This document shows positions 46,115 to 56,861 of a DNA stretch of 64,000 nt, piece by piece. The translations under genes and the position numbers were made by a program. Within the stretch, counting starts at the first letter, position 1; each line of letters begins with the position of its first letter. The stretch is from Anastrepha obliqua (lineage: Eukaryota > Arthropoda > Insecta > Diptera > Tephritidae): assembly GCF_027943255.1 (NCBI RefSeq), contig NC_072897.1, positions 25,358,044 through 25,422,043 of the forward strand, in the 5' to 3' direction. Below the pieces are notes generated by a model. It did no database searches and was not told the origin of the DNA. It saw only the letters and a program-made list of their open reading frames with translations.

Positions 46115-48600
46115 TCATATACCATACTCATCTTCAATATCGCTAGGTGGGAGTAATCCTAATGGACGTGCTATCTTTAGCAATAACATTTCTAACGGAC
46201 TAGCCTTCGTCACGCGGTTAGTTGTACAATTGATTGCCAACTGCACCTCTCCCAACACATCTTGCCAAGACTGAGTTCCAGTTTCAACCGCAGTCAGCAT
46301 ATTTTTCAACGTTCTCATTGTTCGTTCCACTTGGCCATTAGCTCGGCTAGCACCAGTGGCAATCAAATGCAAGTTTATTTTCTTATCTGAACAGAATTGG
46401 CTAAACTTTCCACCCGTAAAACACCTACCCTGGTCAGCTATATTATTATTCGGTTTGGTACTCCAAACAACGAAACAGCAGATTGAACAGCCTTTATGCA
46501 ACTCTCACTGTATAATTTAAGGCTATGACTAAGATAGACATACTTGGTAAACGCGTCTACTTTAACAATTACATACTCATTCTGGTCACTTTTGCCACTT
46601 AGTTTTCCAGTTATATCGATGTGGATAGTGTGCCAAGGAATATTGACTTTAGAAATGGGATGCAATTCAGCTTGTATTTTTCCTGAGGTTGATTTGGATA
46701 TTTCACAAGTGATACAGTTATCAGCAAATTTTCTGACATATTTTGACATATTGTCAAACCAATAAAAATCGTAGACTTTATCCAGTGTCTTCTCCCAACC
46801 TAAATGCATTATCGACTCATGAACTTGGTTGATAACGGACCATCTAAAGGCACGTGGCACTACTGGCAAACAACGTGTTCTGTCATTCCTCTGTATTTTT
46901 CGGTAAAGAACTTCTGCCCTTCGTTCATAGGTTTTCGCAATATCTTCAGAAAAATCTTTTAATTTAATCACAATTTCGGCTATGTCCGCGTCTCGACGCT
47001 GTTCAGCAATGAGCCAGTTGCTTGAAATTTCAGCCAAGTTAACTCTCTTCTCGTCAATCACCCCTACTCCACAAGTAGGCTTTGGTAAAAGAGGATTTCT
47101 TGACAAAAAGTCGACATGTGCCATTCTTTTCCCCTCTCTGTATTGAATGTCGAACGTAAACGCCTGCAAGTAAGCCCACCAACGCTGTGCTCTGAGGGTC
47201 AAGTCTTGTTTGTTTCTTGACGCCTTTAGCGAGTTACAATCAGTAAACACAGTAAAGTTCCTGCCTAACAGATAATGTCGAAAATGTTTAATGGAGTTTA
47301 CAACAGCTAAAGTTTCCAACTCATATGAGTGGTATCTTGACTCTGCAGGTGAAGTAATTTTACTATAGTACTCAATTACGTGGGGTTTGTTAATAATTTT
47401 GTGTAATAAAATTGCACCGTAGCCATCACAACTTGCATCTGTATGCAACTTAATTGGATGATTTGGGTCAAAAATTACAAGGACTGGTTTATCGGTAAGA
47501 ATAGAAACAACTTTTTTTCGTATCTGCTCATGTTCAGTTTTCCAAACGAATTTACTTTTGTCTGAAGTTAAAAAATACAGCGGCTTCATCAATTGTGAAA
47601 ATCCCCCAATAAATTGTCGAAAATAAGATGCTAAGCCAATAAATTGTCTTAGCGATGTGACTGACTGCGGAGGCGGAAGAGCAGTTAATGCTACAATTTT
47701 CTGAGGGTTTGGACGAATTTCACCAACACTAATATTGTAGCCTAAATATTGAACCGATGTTTTCAAAAAAGAACACTTTGTAATGTTGAATGAAAATCCA
47801 GCTTCTGTTAATGTGTTTAGAACAATTTCTAATCTTTCTAGCGCTTGATCTTTTGTTGAGGCAATTATCATTATATCGTCCATATAGACGATAACATACG
47901 AATTTGCTAAGTCACCTAGAGCTTGCATTACTAAACGTTGAAACACAGAAGGCCCCAAACGGCATTGATAAAAATTCATATTGACCATCTGGGGTCACAA
48001 ATGCTGTATACTCAATAGAATCGGTGTGTAAGGGAATTTGGTAATAACCGCTGGCCATATCTAAACAGGTAAAATAATTAACTCCTTGAAGTCTATTTAT
48101 TTGATCCTGTATAAGTGGCAACGGGTATTTATCGGCGACTGTATTTGAATTTAGCTCTCTGTAGTCAACACAAAGTCTATCTGAATCATCTTTCTTCTTG
48201 GCCAACAATATGGGGCTTGCGTAAGGTGAACAGCTTGGTCTAATTATTTTGTATTTTAGCAATTCGTTAATTTTTTCCCTTACTAAATCTCGCTCGCATG
48301 GACTTAAACGATATGGCCTTCTTTGAACTGTTTTACTTGGATCAATTAATCTAATTTTCATTTCACCAACCTTGACTTTAGTACCTGGAATACCTTTTAT
48401 AAAAGAATTTGAATACTTTGCCAACAATGAATGCAGTTTTATTTTGTCTTGACCCTCAAGTTCTGTATCAATATCGGTCGGCTCACCACCAATACATGAA
48501 TTAATTATTTTGGTTCTTGAGATTTTAAATTGGTTTGATGAAACAACAATATCGAAACCCTGATTTAGTATTTCCCGTCCAATGACAAAATTTTGTTTTC
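46115..48600 (-). pseudogene. pol of the mdg3-like element (RT, RNase H, integrase)
   Basis: The frame begins at FVIGREILNQGFDIVV (48600), -1/+1 to gag. RT: KKKDDSDRLCVDYRELNS and FTCLDMASGYYQIPL (to 47912), then a frameshift near 47950 and YVIVYMDDIMIIAS with the catalytic YMDD. RNase H: HTDASCDGYGAILL and FTDCNSLKAS. Integrase zinc region: HESIMHLGWEKTLDKVYDF, CITCEIS; then IHIDITG (Asp), a frameshift near 46440-46500, IADQGRCFTGG (Asp) and RANGQVERTMRT (Glu). Ends DIEDEYGI at 46115. Catalytic residues are present; two frameshifts break it. Confidence 0.88.
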
Positions 48601-49659
48601 CATGTGATCATCACTTATTATATAAAACAGAATTTCAATGCAATTGTCATCAATTTTTACATTACTTAATATCTGTACAGTACTACAAATTCCACCACTG
48701 CCTATGCCTTTCAGCATAACCACATTATTGAATCTTTTGCCAGAGAATTTTATACTTATCTTTTCTTTCATCAACGAACATTCTGCTCCAGAATCGAAGG
48801 TGATTTCAAAAATTTGGCCTCTATGATCCATGTGTCCCTTTGGTACTGCAACGCTGCACTGCTCGACTCGCTTTTCCTGGTTGAATGTCTTGTTCCTATT
48901 AGCTTCCTTCTTTGGGCATTGGGTAGATATGTGACCCAATTCTCCGCACTTGTAGCATGTTACGCTTGATGTTTCACGGTGATGACCTTCTTGTCTACCA
49001 CGTCGTTCATTACCACTTGAAAAATGATTTTGTTGTTTCTTGAGTCGGCAGTCAATCATTTTATGGCCCAATTTGCCGCAGAAGTGACACTCTATCGGTG
49101 ATTGTTTTTGCCGTTTGGGAAAAGTTTCGGATTGATGCTCCATAAAGCCAGATTTCCTTTTATTAAAAGTGAACGCTTTTAATTCGGACTGCAAATCGCT
49201 TCTTGTTTTAACATTCGACGTGAAGCTTAAACGCTGCAATCGATTATCGAAACTTGCTAGCAACGCAAGAGTGACAGAGACAGCAATCTCTTCAACTCCC
49301 ATTTGGCGCCATTTCGTCGTCAGCTCTGTAACCATGCGGCTTGCATGCACTGCGAGAAACTCGCCGTCAGTCGGTCGATTCGACAGCATACTTAGAAACA
49401 TTGCGGCTGGTGTTTCTACGGTATCAAAGCGCTGTATGAACAATTCTTTAAACTCGGCCCAGGTGATTTCGGCGTAACACACTTGCGAAAGCCATTGCGA
49501 AGCGCTTCCCTCTAATTCTGAGCTCAAGGCCATGACCAACGCGCTGCCTTTTAATGCATTTTCGTGAAGTATAATTTCAACGGTAGTACACCACGATGAA
49601 GCGTTGGCGCCCGACTTGTCTGGATTGAATTTGGGTAGTTGCACTGATTTATTCTGCAC
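48565..49659 (-). CDS. gag-protease ORF of the mdg3-like element
   Basis: Open 364-residue frame from ATG 49659. Capsid-like N-terminal half (QWLSQVCYAEITWAEFKELF, about residues 55-75), two CCHC knuckles (CHFCGKLGHKMIDC, about 190; CYKCGELGHISTQC, about 232), and a protease active site FDSGAECSLM (about residue 288). Gag and the start of protease share this frame; RT lies in another, so pol expression needs a frameshift near 48590. Two knuckles and FDSGA fit mdg3/micropia-type elements. It looks intact, though copy age makes function doubtful. Confidence 0.82.
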   Translation of the reverse strand: MQNKSVQLPKFNPDKSGANASSWCTTVEIILHENALKGSALVMALSSELEGSASQWLSQVCYAEITWAEFKELFIQRFDTVETPAAMFLSMLSNRPTDGEFLAVHASRMVTELTTKWRQMGVEEIAVSVTLALLASFDNRLQRLSFTSNVKTRSDLQSELKAFTFNKRKSGFMEHQSETFPKRQKQSPIECHFCGKLGHKMIDCRLKKQQNHFSSGNERRGRQEGHHRETSSVTCYKCGELGHISTQCPKKEANRNKTFNQEKRVEQCSVAVPKGHMDHRGQIFEITFDSGAECSLMKEKISIKFSGKRFNNVVMLKGIGSGGICSTVQILSNVKIDDNCIEILFYIISDDHMENKILSLDGKY

Positions 49660-49770
49660 TGCACTGCCTGATGCCGTTGATTGTATGGCCCGAACCAGTT
49701 CAATTAAATTTTAATTTTACAACTCCATTATGGTTTTCCAAGATGCATCAACTGTTGAAGGTAGAGGGCC

Positions 49771-49785
49771 AGATCCCACTTCTGA
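49771..49785 (-). other. Likely primer site of the mdg3-like element
   Basis: Minus-strand TCAGAAGTGGGATCT directly abuts the 5' LTR. It complements the 3' acceptor part of tRNA-Leu (ATCCCACTTCTGA) but lacks the TGG that would pair with the CCA tail, so the assignment is tentative. Confidence 0.45.
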
Positions 49786-50133
49786 TGTCGGGTCACTATT
49801 ATTTTCGTCCATCATAGCGCAGCGAGTTTCGACCGCACACGAGTTCAGAATTATACTGCCTTGAGTCTGAACTCTCTTCCTTGTGCCTACCATCGAACCA
49901 CACTCGGCGACAGCGTCAGAACGCTGGTGCCCCGCTAAAACGGTACTTCTTAAAGCGACAAAATACAAGCAACCAATCACAACACAATTAGAGGCTGATG
50001 CAATATCACAATAATGATGAAATTGTCATTAATGTGAAATATCCAAAACTACAACCACACGCACACAAACTCGACATGCGGCGACACGCGCAAAACCACA
50101 ACCTCACACACACAAACTCGGTATGCGCCGACA
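49786..50133 (-). repeat. 5' LTR of the mdg3-like element
   Basis: 348 bp, partner of 45564-45911. It differs at GCG/GTG and CCTC/TTTC near 50088-50104. Confidence 0.92.
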
Positions 50134-50680
50134 AATGCATACTAGCAACGAAACAAAAGTATATTAATAAAATAAATAAATGTAGGGAAAATTATGTTAA
50201 ACAAAGAACTGATGGTTATATTAAGAATTACAAAGCTCTGCGACATTAAGAGCAACCTAAGCACAAAAGCTCCAAGCTAATGTAAATGTAAAGTTAAATG
50301 TAACTATTTTTAGTTTAAATTTAATTATTTAATTATAAACTATTATTGATTTATTATTACATAAGGAAATAAATCTCGACAACTGAGTTAGTAAAAATAG
50401 AATTAACCCTATTTTAAAACCACTTATCTATATATATAAAAATGAAATGATGTTCGTTTGTACGCATTTTTTTGGGCCGATACGAGGCCAATTTTATTCG
50501 TTCTTTTTTCATATTATAGGGATCCACTAGGGGAAGGTTTTTAGCAAAAAAAAAAAATTTCTTTTAAATATTTTCTTCATATAAAAAAAAGAAAAAATTA
50601 AAATATTGTACAAAACAAAACTTGCTCGATTCTTAGATTAAAGTAAGTTTCGAATCGACATTCATTTTATGTGTGTCATA

Positions 50681-50996
50681 TGTTGTTTTATTGGGAGTAA
50701 TAAACACACAATACGATTTATCTAGAAATAGAAACTTTATTATTAATATCGAACTAAATTCATAATAAGTAATTGCACGCGGTCGACTAACCTAGAAATA
50801 GAAAAATCAACAATTAAAGGTTTTTACTCCTATTGCTTTTGTAAATCGACCATCTGCTTTGAATTCACAAACTTGACTCATCGCATAAACAAGTGCAATC
50901 TCCTCAATTATCGTTCTCTTCTCTGTGTAGTATACTAAGCTTATATTAGTGTATACATGTGAGCGGCAGCACTCACAACAGTACGCAAAGCTTACA
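50681..50996 (-). repeat. 3' LTR of the second gypsy-type element
   Basis: 316 bp matching 55065-55380. Polypurine tract directly adjacent on the internal side (TCTCCCCCC on the + strand). Confidence 0.9.
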
Positions 50997-51009
50997 TCTC
51001 CCCCCAAAA

Positions 51010-53900
51010 GAGCAAATTAATTGGGGATTAATTGGTTTAAGGTTTAGGAATGAGCTTTGATATGTGGTAAAGTCCTAAGGATCTTTTACTTCTTTCAGTT
51101 TTTATTCTGCAAATTGAATCTGACACCATAGCTTGTATTTCGAAAGGACCGGTTCTAATTTCGTTCATTTTGGATCTGTTTAATTTATTGCAGCCCATTA
51201 CGTAGACCATATCCCCTTTCTTAAATTTATAATATGTTCTATCCTTGTCGTAGTTGGCTTTGTTTACTTCATGTGATTTTTTTGATCCATTTTCCTATCT
51301 TCTTCCAGTTTTCCAGGTGCCATCCTCTTTGCTAATTCTGGTGGTAGTAAGTCCGTAGGTATTCCATTTAATAGGTACGAAGGCGCATAACCTGTCACAG
51401 TATGATTCGTTGAGTTGTAGGCTTCCACCACACTTTTTGCTACAGTCGTCCAAGCTACTTTCTTCTTTGTACTGTTTAAGGCACACCTAATTTCCTTTCA
51501 TTCAGGCCATTTGAAAATGGGGCATCGACGGCTATAAAAATTAATTTTACGGAGTGGTTCTTCAAGTATTCTTTTAATTCATCAGAATTCAATGCTGGGT
51601 ACTGATCTGAGAGCAATATTTTCATTTCATTGTTGTGTATTATCTGATCTATTAGTTTTGTATAATCCCTAGCCAGTTGAGTTTTGGAGCATGAAATAAA
51701 GGCGTAACGTGTGAAATGGTCCGTTAATAAATGTAGATATTTTTTTGAAAATCCATTACCACCAAATCCTCCTATTGTGTCTACCGACATTATTTCAAAA
51801 GGCTTTTCCGCTGGTCCCAGTTGTGACATTAGTCCAAATTTTCTATTTAATCTTGTCTTATTTTTAATACAAACTTCGCACTGACGAGATTTGGTGCCGT
51901 GTAGAAAGGTCTTATTTTTGACTCAGTCTGGTTTATACCTATATGACCGTAATGTTCATGCACCTTCCTAATCAAAATTTTACTATAGTCTTCAGAAAAG
52001 ATAATTTTTTTTTTTTCTTTCTTTCTTTGTCTGTAGTATACGCCATTTTCCATAATGATATTGTTTTTATTCTTGATTTCTATATTTTAATTTTGGTCAT
52101 TGAATATGTCGCTTATGTTCACAATATTTACCGTTTGCAGTTTATCTTCTTCATTTTCATTGCTCTCGAACACCGGATTTCTGCTTAGACAATCTGCTTC
52201 CACGTTATCTTTTCCCGGCTTATACTTAATCACGAAATTGTATTGTGACAAGTAATGGGTCATATCACCCAGCTCATCGTCCGTTCTGTTTTTAATATTT
52301 AAATTTTCAAGCGGTTTATGGTCTGTGTATATCGTGAATGATATGCCTAATAGCCAATGTTGCCAAAACTTTAAACTTTCTTTTATTGCTAGACATTCTA
52401 GAAATATGGCTTTCTTTTTTTTGTGATGAATTCAGTTTTTTTGAGAAAAATGCCACTGGTTTGATTTCTCCATCTTTTTGTGATTGTTTTAGAATTGCAC
52501 CAATTCCTTCTATGGACGCATCGGTCTGAACAAACGTTTCTGCTTCTCGGTCATAAATGGCCAAAATTGGTGTTGAGCATAGGTAGTCTTTTATTGTTTG
52601 AAACGCTATCTGGCAATCAGTATCCCACTCATATTTCACATTTTTCCTAAGTAAATTGTGTAGTGGATCCAGTGTCCTCGCAGAATTAGGGATGTATTTA
52701 TTATAAAAATTTACTTTACCGAGGAATTGCCTCACTTGTTTTCTTGACTCTGGTGCTGGAAATTGTTTTATTGATTTGATGTTGTCTTTTAAAGGTGTTA
52801 TTGTACTATTTGTTATTATGTGTCCCAAGTATTTGGCTGACTGTGCTGCAAATTTACATTTTTTTAAATTCAGGCGTAATCCTTTTTCGGCAAGTGCCTT
52901 CAATAATTTTGACAAGATGTCCATGTGGTCTCCAAAACTCTTCGAAAATATCATGATGTCATCTAAGTAGTTTATTACACATTTTGATAGGCCAAATTTT
53001 CGTATTACATTGGCCAAAATTCTTTGGACCAAAACGCAGAATTAATATCCAGGGTAGTGAAAAACTTGCAACCTATTGTTTTTACCATCAGATCCTCTAT
53101 CAAAGGGAATGGTTGCGACTGTGGGACGATGATTTTATTCAGATCCCTGAAGTCAATACACAATCTTGTCTTTTTCTCTTCATTCCCTTTGAATGCCAGT
53201 GTCACAGGAGCAGCGAACGGGCTGTAAGATTCTTCGATTAGTCCATGCTTCAGCAATTGATATATTTGTCCTTCGATTTCATCTTTATCATCTAAGGAGC
53301 ATCTATATGGTCTTTTTGAGCAATATTTTTCTTCCTTCAAGTCTATGAAAGCTTCGTAATTTTTCACTTTACCAACATCGTATTTATCTTTCGCAAATAT
53401 ATCTTTGTAGTCGTTCAACAGTACACCAATTTTTCTTACCTGGTTTGCATCCATTTTATATTCACTCATATCTATCCCTTCATTGAAATGTATTTCGTGT
53501 TTTAATTTTGCCTCATCTTCATGAATAGAATCATTTCTTTTTATGTTAGAGTCTATCTTCTTACATGCATTTGGGTTGGCGCTACTATGTAAATGAATAT
53601 TTAAATTACCATCGTGGGTTAACCCAAATTTCTTAACCGCGTCCAATCCCAAAAGCATATCATGAGTGAAATCCTTCTCATTGCAAATGAATGCATTTAT
53701 TTTTTTTTTTCTATATTATGAATTTTACAATTCAATTCTACTAAACCTTCTGTTTTTCCCCCACCACCAATTGTTTTAAATTTATATTCACAGTAATTTG
53801 ATTCAGGATTCTTAATTTTTTATAAACTTAGAATTTATTAAGGTTATATTTGATCCAGGGTCGTAGATACCTGTACATTTTAATTTGTCATTTAATATAG
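51010..53900 (-). pseudogene. pol of the second gypsy-type element, multiply frameshifted
   Basis: Protease near 53875-53830 reads IYDPGSNITL, an unusual DPGS active site in place of D(S/T)G. RT: CIDFRDLNKIIVPQSQPFPL and FTTLDINSAFW, a frameshift near 53020, then INYLDDIMIFSK (YLDD) and KYLGHIITNS. RNase H: FVQTDASIEGIGAIL (52520), then shifts near 52420-52320. Integrase: HEHYGHIGINQTESK (52053-51847), MSVDTIGG (Asp), LLSDQYPALNS (Asp), FSNGLNER (Glu), then more shifts through 51480-51295. The sequence 51010-51295 holds its C-terminus in broken frames. Confidence 0.8.
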
Positions 53901-53932
53901 TATAACCTCAATATTCAATAGTGGGGGAATAT

Positions 53933-55036
53933 CTAGTTTTTTTTATTTTGAAATTCATCAATTTCCAATGTTACATTCCTGCAATGCTTTTCTCCTTCTT
54001 CCTTGAACCAGCATAAGTCTTCTGGATGAAATCTGTTTTTCTTTCCCATCTTAAAACATATTTGGCATTGAGTTTTCCTCTTGAGTTCAACTTGTGATTT
54101 TATAGGACTATTTTTCGTTGGGTTAATTTTTTCTTTTGTAATTTGATTTTCATACATTCTTAAATTGTTAAATAAAGTGGTTGGATTTGTCATTTCTTGT
54201 CTATCCAGTTTATTAGTAATAAAACCCGGTAATCCTACTACAATTAAATCAGTGAGTGTTCTATTATCCATATCACTATTGTATTCCAATAATAACCTCT
54301 CCTTTTTCAATGAGTATTCCAGCAAAGAGCCGTTCAAGTGTTTATAGGTTAAGGCATAGATTACTGATGACCAACTCTTATCCGCGAATGTATCTAGGAA
54401 ATTGTCTCGCCAAGTTTTCCATTGTGAGTCTAAGCTGTGCTTGATTAGCATAGATTCATACCAGTTTGTTTCTACCTCATTCAAAAATAACTTCAAAGCG
54501 CTAATCTTCTCCGTATTGATTTCTAATCCAAATCTATCACATTCACTTTCAAACCTCTGCAGCCACTGTTTTGCATTTGAAACTTTATTATCGAATTTTT
54601 TTAATACGAATCTTTCTGTGATTTTGCTTAAGTCATTATTCCTGTTGTTGTTATTGATGCCTGTTACACTTAATCCTTCCATAACTTCTGTTAATTTTTT
54701 ATCTCCGGTAGGCTGATTTTCTAATTGAGTAATATCCTGCAGTAAATAATCATCCATAGCCATGTTTCCAGTATCATCTTTGTATAATTTCAAAACTTCA
54801 TCTGGCACCGACACCCACACATTCCTGAATTGACCTCTTTTTTGTAATGTTTTTTTTTTATTTTTGCAAATTCTGCTAACTTTGTCAAAGGAATGTGGTG
54901 TTTTGCTGCTTGAAAACATGTAGGAATGTGATATTTTTTCCCTTTCCCATTCTTCTGTTACTGATTTTATAATTATTGTATTATTCTTTGGATCTTCGTC
55001 TGCTATCAATTCCACTTCGAATTGCAATTTAGTCAT
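53933..55036 (-). CDS. gag of the second gypsy-type element
   Basis: Open frame of 367 residues from ATG 55036 (MTKLQFEVELIADEDP), chosen because it is the first ATG after the 5' LTR; an earlier non-ATG extension reaches 55093. A capsid-like middle (WLQRFESECDRFGLEINTEK, WRDNFLDTFADKSWSS) is followed by a C-terminal Cys/His cluster CQICFKMGKKNRFHPEDLCW, which is not a canonical CCHC knuckle. CsRn1-type elements have an atypical gag Cys/His box, which this may be. Intact, but the element as a whole is defective. Confidence 0.72.
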   Translation of the reverse strand: MTKLQFEVELIADEDPKNNTIIIKSVTEEWEREKISHSYMFSSSKTPHSFDKVSRICKNKKKTLQKRGQFRNVWVSVPDEVLKLYKDDTGNMAMDDYLLQDITQLENQPTGDKKLTEVMEGLSVTGINNNNRNNDLSKITERFVLKKFDNKVSNAKQWLQRFESECDRFGLEINTEKISALKLFLNEVETNWYESMLIKHSLDSQWKTWRDNFLDTFADKSWSSVIYALTYKHLNGSLLEYSLKKERLLLEYNSDMDNRTLTDLIVVGLPGFITNKLDRQEMTNPTTLFNNLRMYENQITKEKINPTKNSPIKSQVELKRKTQCQICFKMGKKNRFHPEDLCWFKEEGEKHCRNVTLEIDEFQNKKN

Positions 55037-55064
55037 GGTCTTTGATAATTGTTGATTTGTAATA

Positions 55065-55380
55065 TGTTGTTTTATTGGGAGTAATAAACACACAATACGA
55101 TTTATCTATAAATAGAAACTTTATTATTAATATCGAACTAAATTCATAACAAGTAATTGCACGCGGTCGACTAACCTAGAAATAGAAAAATCAACAATTA
55201 AAGGTTTTTACTCCTATTGCTTTTGTAGATCGACCATCTGCTTTGAATTCACAAACTTGACTCATCGCATAAAAAAGTGCAATCTCCTCAATTATCGTTC
55301 TCTTCTCTGTGTAGTATACTAAGCTTATATTAGTGTATACATGTGAGCGGCAGCACTCACAACAGTACGCAAAGCTTACA
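55065..55380 (-). repeat. 5' LTR of the second gypsy-type element
   Basis: 316 bp partner of 50681-50996, with differences near 55108, 55149, 55229 and 55273. Confidence 0.9.
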
Positions 55381-55446
55381 TGTGTACAACTTTTTTTGAA
55401 TTTTTCGTTATTGTATACAGAAATTTCAAATGATTCGAATGAAAAT

Positions 55447-55858
55447 TTTTTTTTTTTTTTTATTTCTTCCATAAAATATTACACCTGTCGTTAGACAATA
55501 AGTAATTTGATTTACAAAAAGATGGAATGAGAGTGATATTGAAGGGCCAATGCCCCCAAGCTCATTTAGAAGAAATATATACATATTATTTAAAAACAAG
55601 TGGTTAACAAACAATGACATATACGATTAGTTGACAATTGACAAGGATTTTGCAAGATCTGTTGGTGTTTGACGGTTAAGCCGACTTTGGGTAGATTTTT
55701 CTTTATTTGGTAGTCTTCTCATCATAGGATTTGTATGCGTTAATAGTCTATTTATGTGTCTTCTGCTAGCGCTTTGTATTGTTTCATCAATAGTATCGAT
55801 GTCAAGGTCGCGATGAATATCTGCGTTAAGTATGTACCAAGGTGCATTAGTTAAGGTC
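55447..55858 (-). mobile_element. Jockey-clade LINE, 5'-truncated 3' end
   Basis: The minus strand encodes the last residues of a jockey-type ORF2: NAPWYILNADIHRDLDID, then RRHINRLLTHTNPMMRRLP, ending TDLAKSLSIVN at about 55632. About 170 bp of 3' UTR and a poly-A tail (T-run 55447-55461 on the + strand) follow. The NAPWY..RDL signature is typical of jockey/F/Doc-like RT C-termini. A short repeat ATGAAAA on both sides (about 55438 and 55868) may be the target duplication. Only about 410 bp remain. Confidence 0.75.
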
Positions 55859-56260
55859 CTAAGTATTTATGAAAATAATGTTTCAATTCAATTGAGCAAT
55901 GCTTTCTTTGACCAATTCTATATGGAAATGAATGCGTTTGCAAACGATGTTTTCGGCTATGAACAAATTTTGGAATCGAATGAAAAAGGAAAGAAACGCG
56001 AAATGGTAAAAAAAATTCTTGGAAAATTTAAAATGAATGGTGCTTCATTGGAAAAATTCAAAGGTAATAAGAACATACACAAGATAAAGTTAGAATTCGA
56101 ATTTTTAGATTTATTTTGTTTATTTCTCATTTTTTCAGAAGTACACCACACAACAACTCATTCCAACTCTGATTTTGAAATCCTGTTGGAATTGGTGATC
56201 GATAATTTTGTCATAAATTTTTTGGTTTTGAGGAAATTTGTTTATTGTTGCTATTTGTGA
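55832..56260 (+). other. Unrecognised open frame in Helitron interior
   Basis: A 142-codon frame whose first 9 codons overlap the jockey remnant, so a native start would be internal, for example Met at 55922 (MEMNAFANDVFGYEQI). The middle (ILESNEKGKKREMVKKILGKF) looks protein-like, while the end becomes Phe/Leu-rich and low-complexity. I do not recognise a family. It could be a degraded Helitron accessory ORF or chance coding. Confidence 0.25.
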
Positions 56261-56289
56261 AAGCGTAGATATTTCTAAGTATTTGACTA

Positions 56290-56860
56290 TAATCCTAAAA
56301 GTTAATGGAATACCACTATGACACATAGAAAACATTTTTTCAAAGGGGTGTTTTTCGAAAATTATGAAAAAAATTGTTTTCAAAAATTTTGAAGAAATAA
56401 AGTAAAATAAAAAAATTTCGAAAGCATGAAATTTTTTCAAAACCAAATTTTCCTCAAAAAGATAAAAGAAATTTCTTCGAAGAGGTGTTTTTCTAAAATT
56501 ACAAAAAAAAAAAATTTCAAAAATTTTAAACAAATAAAATAAAATAGAACTTTTTCAAGGGTATAAAATTTTTTCAAAACAAAATTTTCTGAAAACCAAA
56601 AAACATTAAAAAAAAAAATGGTGTTTTCAAAGCATTTCATATTCCACTATTAATAGAGAATACATTTTTTCGAGGGGGTGTTTTTCAAAGCGGAAAAAAA
56701 TCTTTTTTAACAAATCAATTTAAACTTTTACAAAAGTTTTTTCAAAATATTTAATTTTCAGCAATTAACTGAGAAGAAATTTGTTAGAGCGAAGTGTTTT
56801 TCAAAACTTCAAAAAACACTTTTTAACCAAAAAAAATAAACCTTTTTTCAAAAACAACAG
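56290..56860. repeat. Diverged AT-rich tandem repeats
   Basis: Four imperfect units of about 110-160 bp, each starting near (A)ATTTCTTCGAGGGGTGTTTTTC (about 56330, 56475, 56665, 56780), followed by AAAATT..TTTTTCAAAA. No gene is supported here; open frames on the minus strand are Phe/Lys low-complexity. Confidence 0.6.
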
Positions 56861-56861
56861 G

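Larger units (their letters stand above)
45564..50133 (-). mobile_element. mdg3-like Ty3/gypsy retrotransposon
   Basis: A 4570 bp reverse-strand element with 348 bp LTRs (TGTCGG..CCGACA) and a 4 bp target duplication AATG (45560-45563, 50134-50137). It has gag, protease, RT, RNase H and integrase, but no env. The LTRs differ at three positions by eye (0.9%). It sits in unit C integrase. Two frameshifts in pol make it inactive. Confidence 0.92.
43471..50249 (+). pseudogene. pol of gypsy-like unit C
   Basis: Continues the protease cut at 41286. RT remnant (43798-44266) lacks about 108 bp that units A, B, D and E keep, then shows the shared RT-to-RNase H jump. RNase H and the integrase N-terminus are open at 44302-44736, with a TAA at 44734-44736. 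Integrase 44759-45563 has CSTCNKSKF (zinc ligands), CDNEF and DIERLH; the first Asp lies in frame-disturbed sequence by a small deletion near 45178. The mdg3-like element splits it at 45563; the last part is 50134-50249, where the usual stop TAG is TAC and the frame runs on ten codons. Confidence 0.75.
38755..50389 (+). mobile_element. Gypsy-like unit C, internal region
   Basis: Leader, gag and pol as in unit A, split by a Helentron fragment in the leader (38831-39970), a Helitron in the protease (41287-43470) and an mdg3-like element in integrase (45564-50133). Private deletions include about 108 bp of RT (43989, TGTAGG joined to AAAAAAGTGG) and about 30 bp of integrase near 45178. Confidence 0.8.
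50681..55380 (-). mobile_element. Second gypsy-type retrotransposon (Osvaldo/CsRn1-like?)
   Basis: A 4700 bp reverse-strand element with 316 bp LTRs (TGTTG..TTACA) that differ at four positions by eye (1.3%). A polypurine tract (GGGGGGAGA, minus strand, 50997-51005) abuts the 3' LTR. Gag is open; pol is broken at several points. No clean target duplication is seen and no TGG-type primer site follows the 5' LTR. The NGLNER integrase motif and unusual gag Cys/His pattern suggest the Osvaldo/CsRn1 side of Ty3/gypsy, but the clade is uncertain. Confidence 0.85.

Noticed and set aside
56135..56640. Minus-strand frames of 67-132 codons rich in Phe, Ile and Lys.
   Set aside because: They fall in the diverged AT-rich tandem repeats, and the composition reflects A and T runs.
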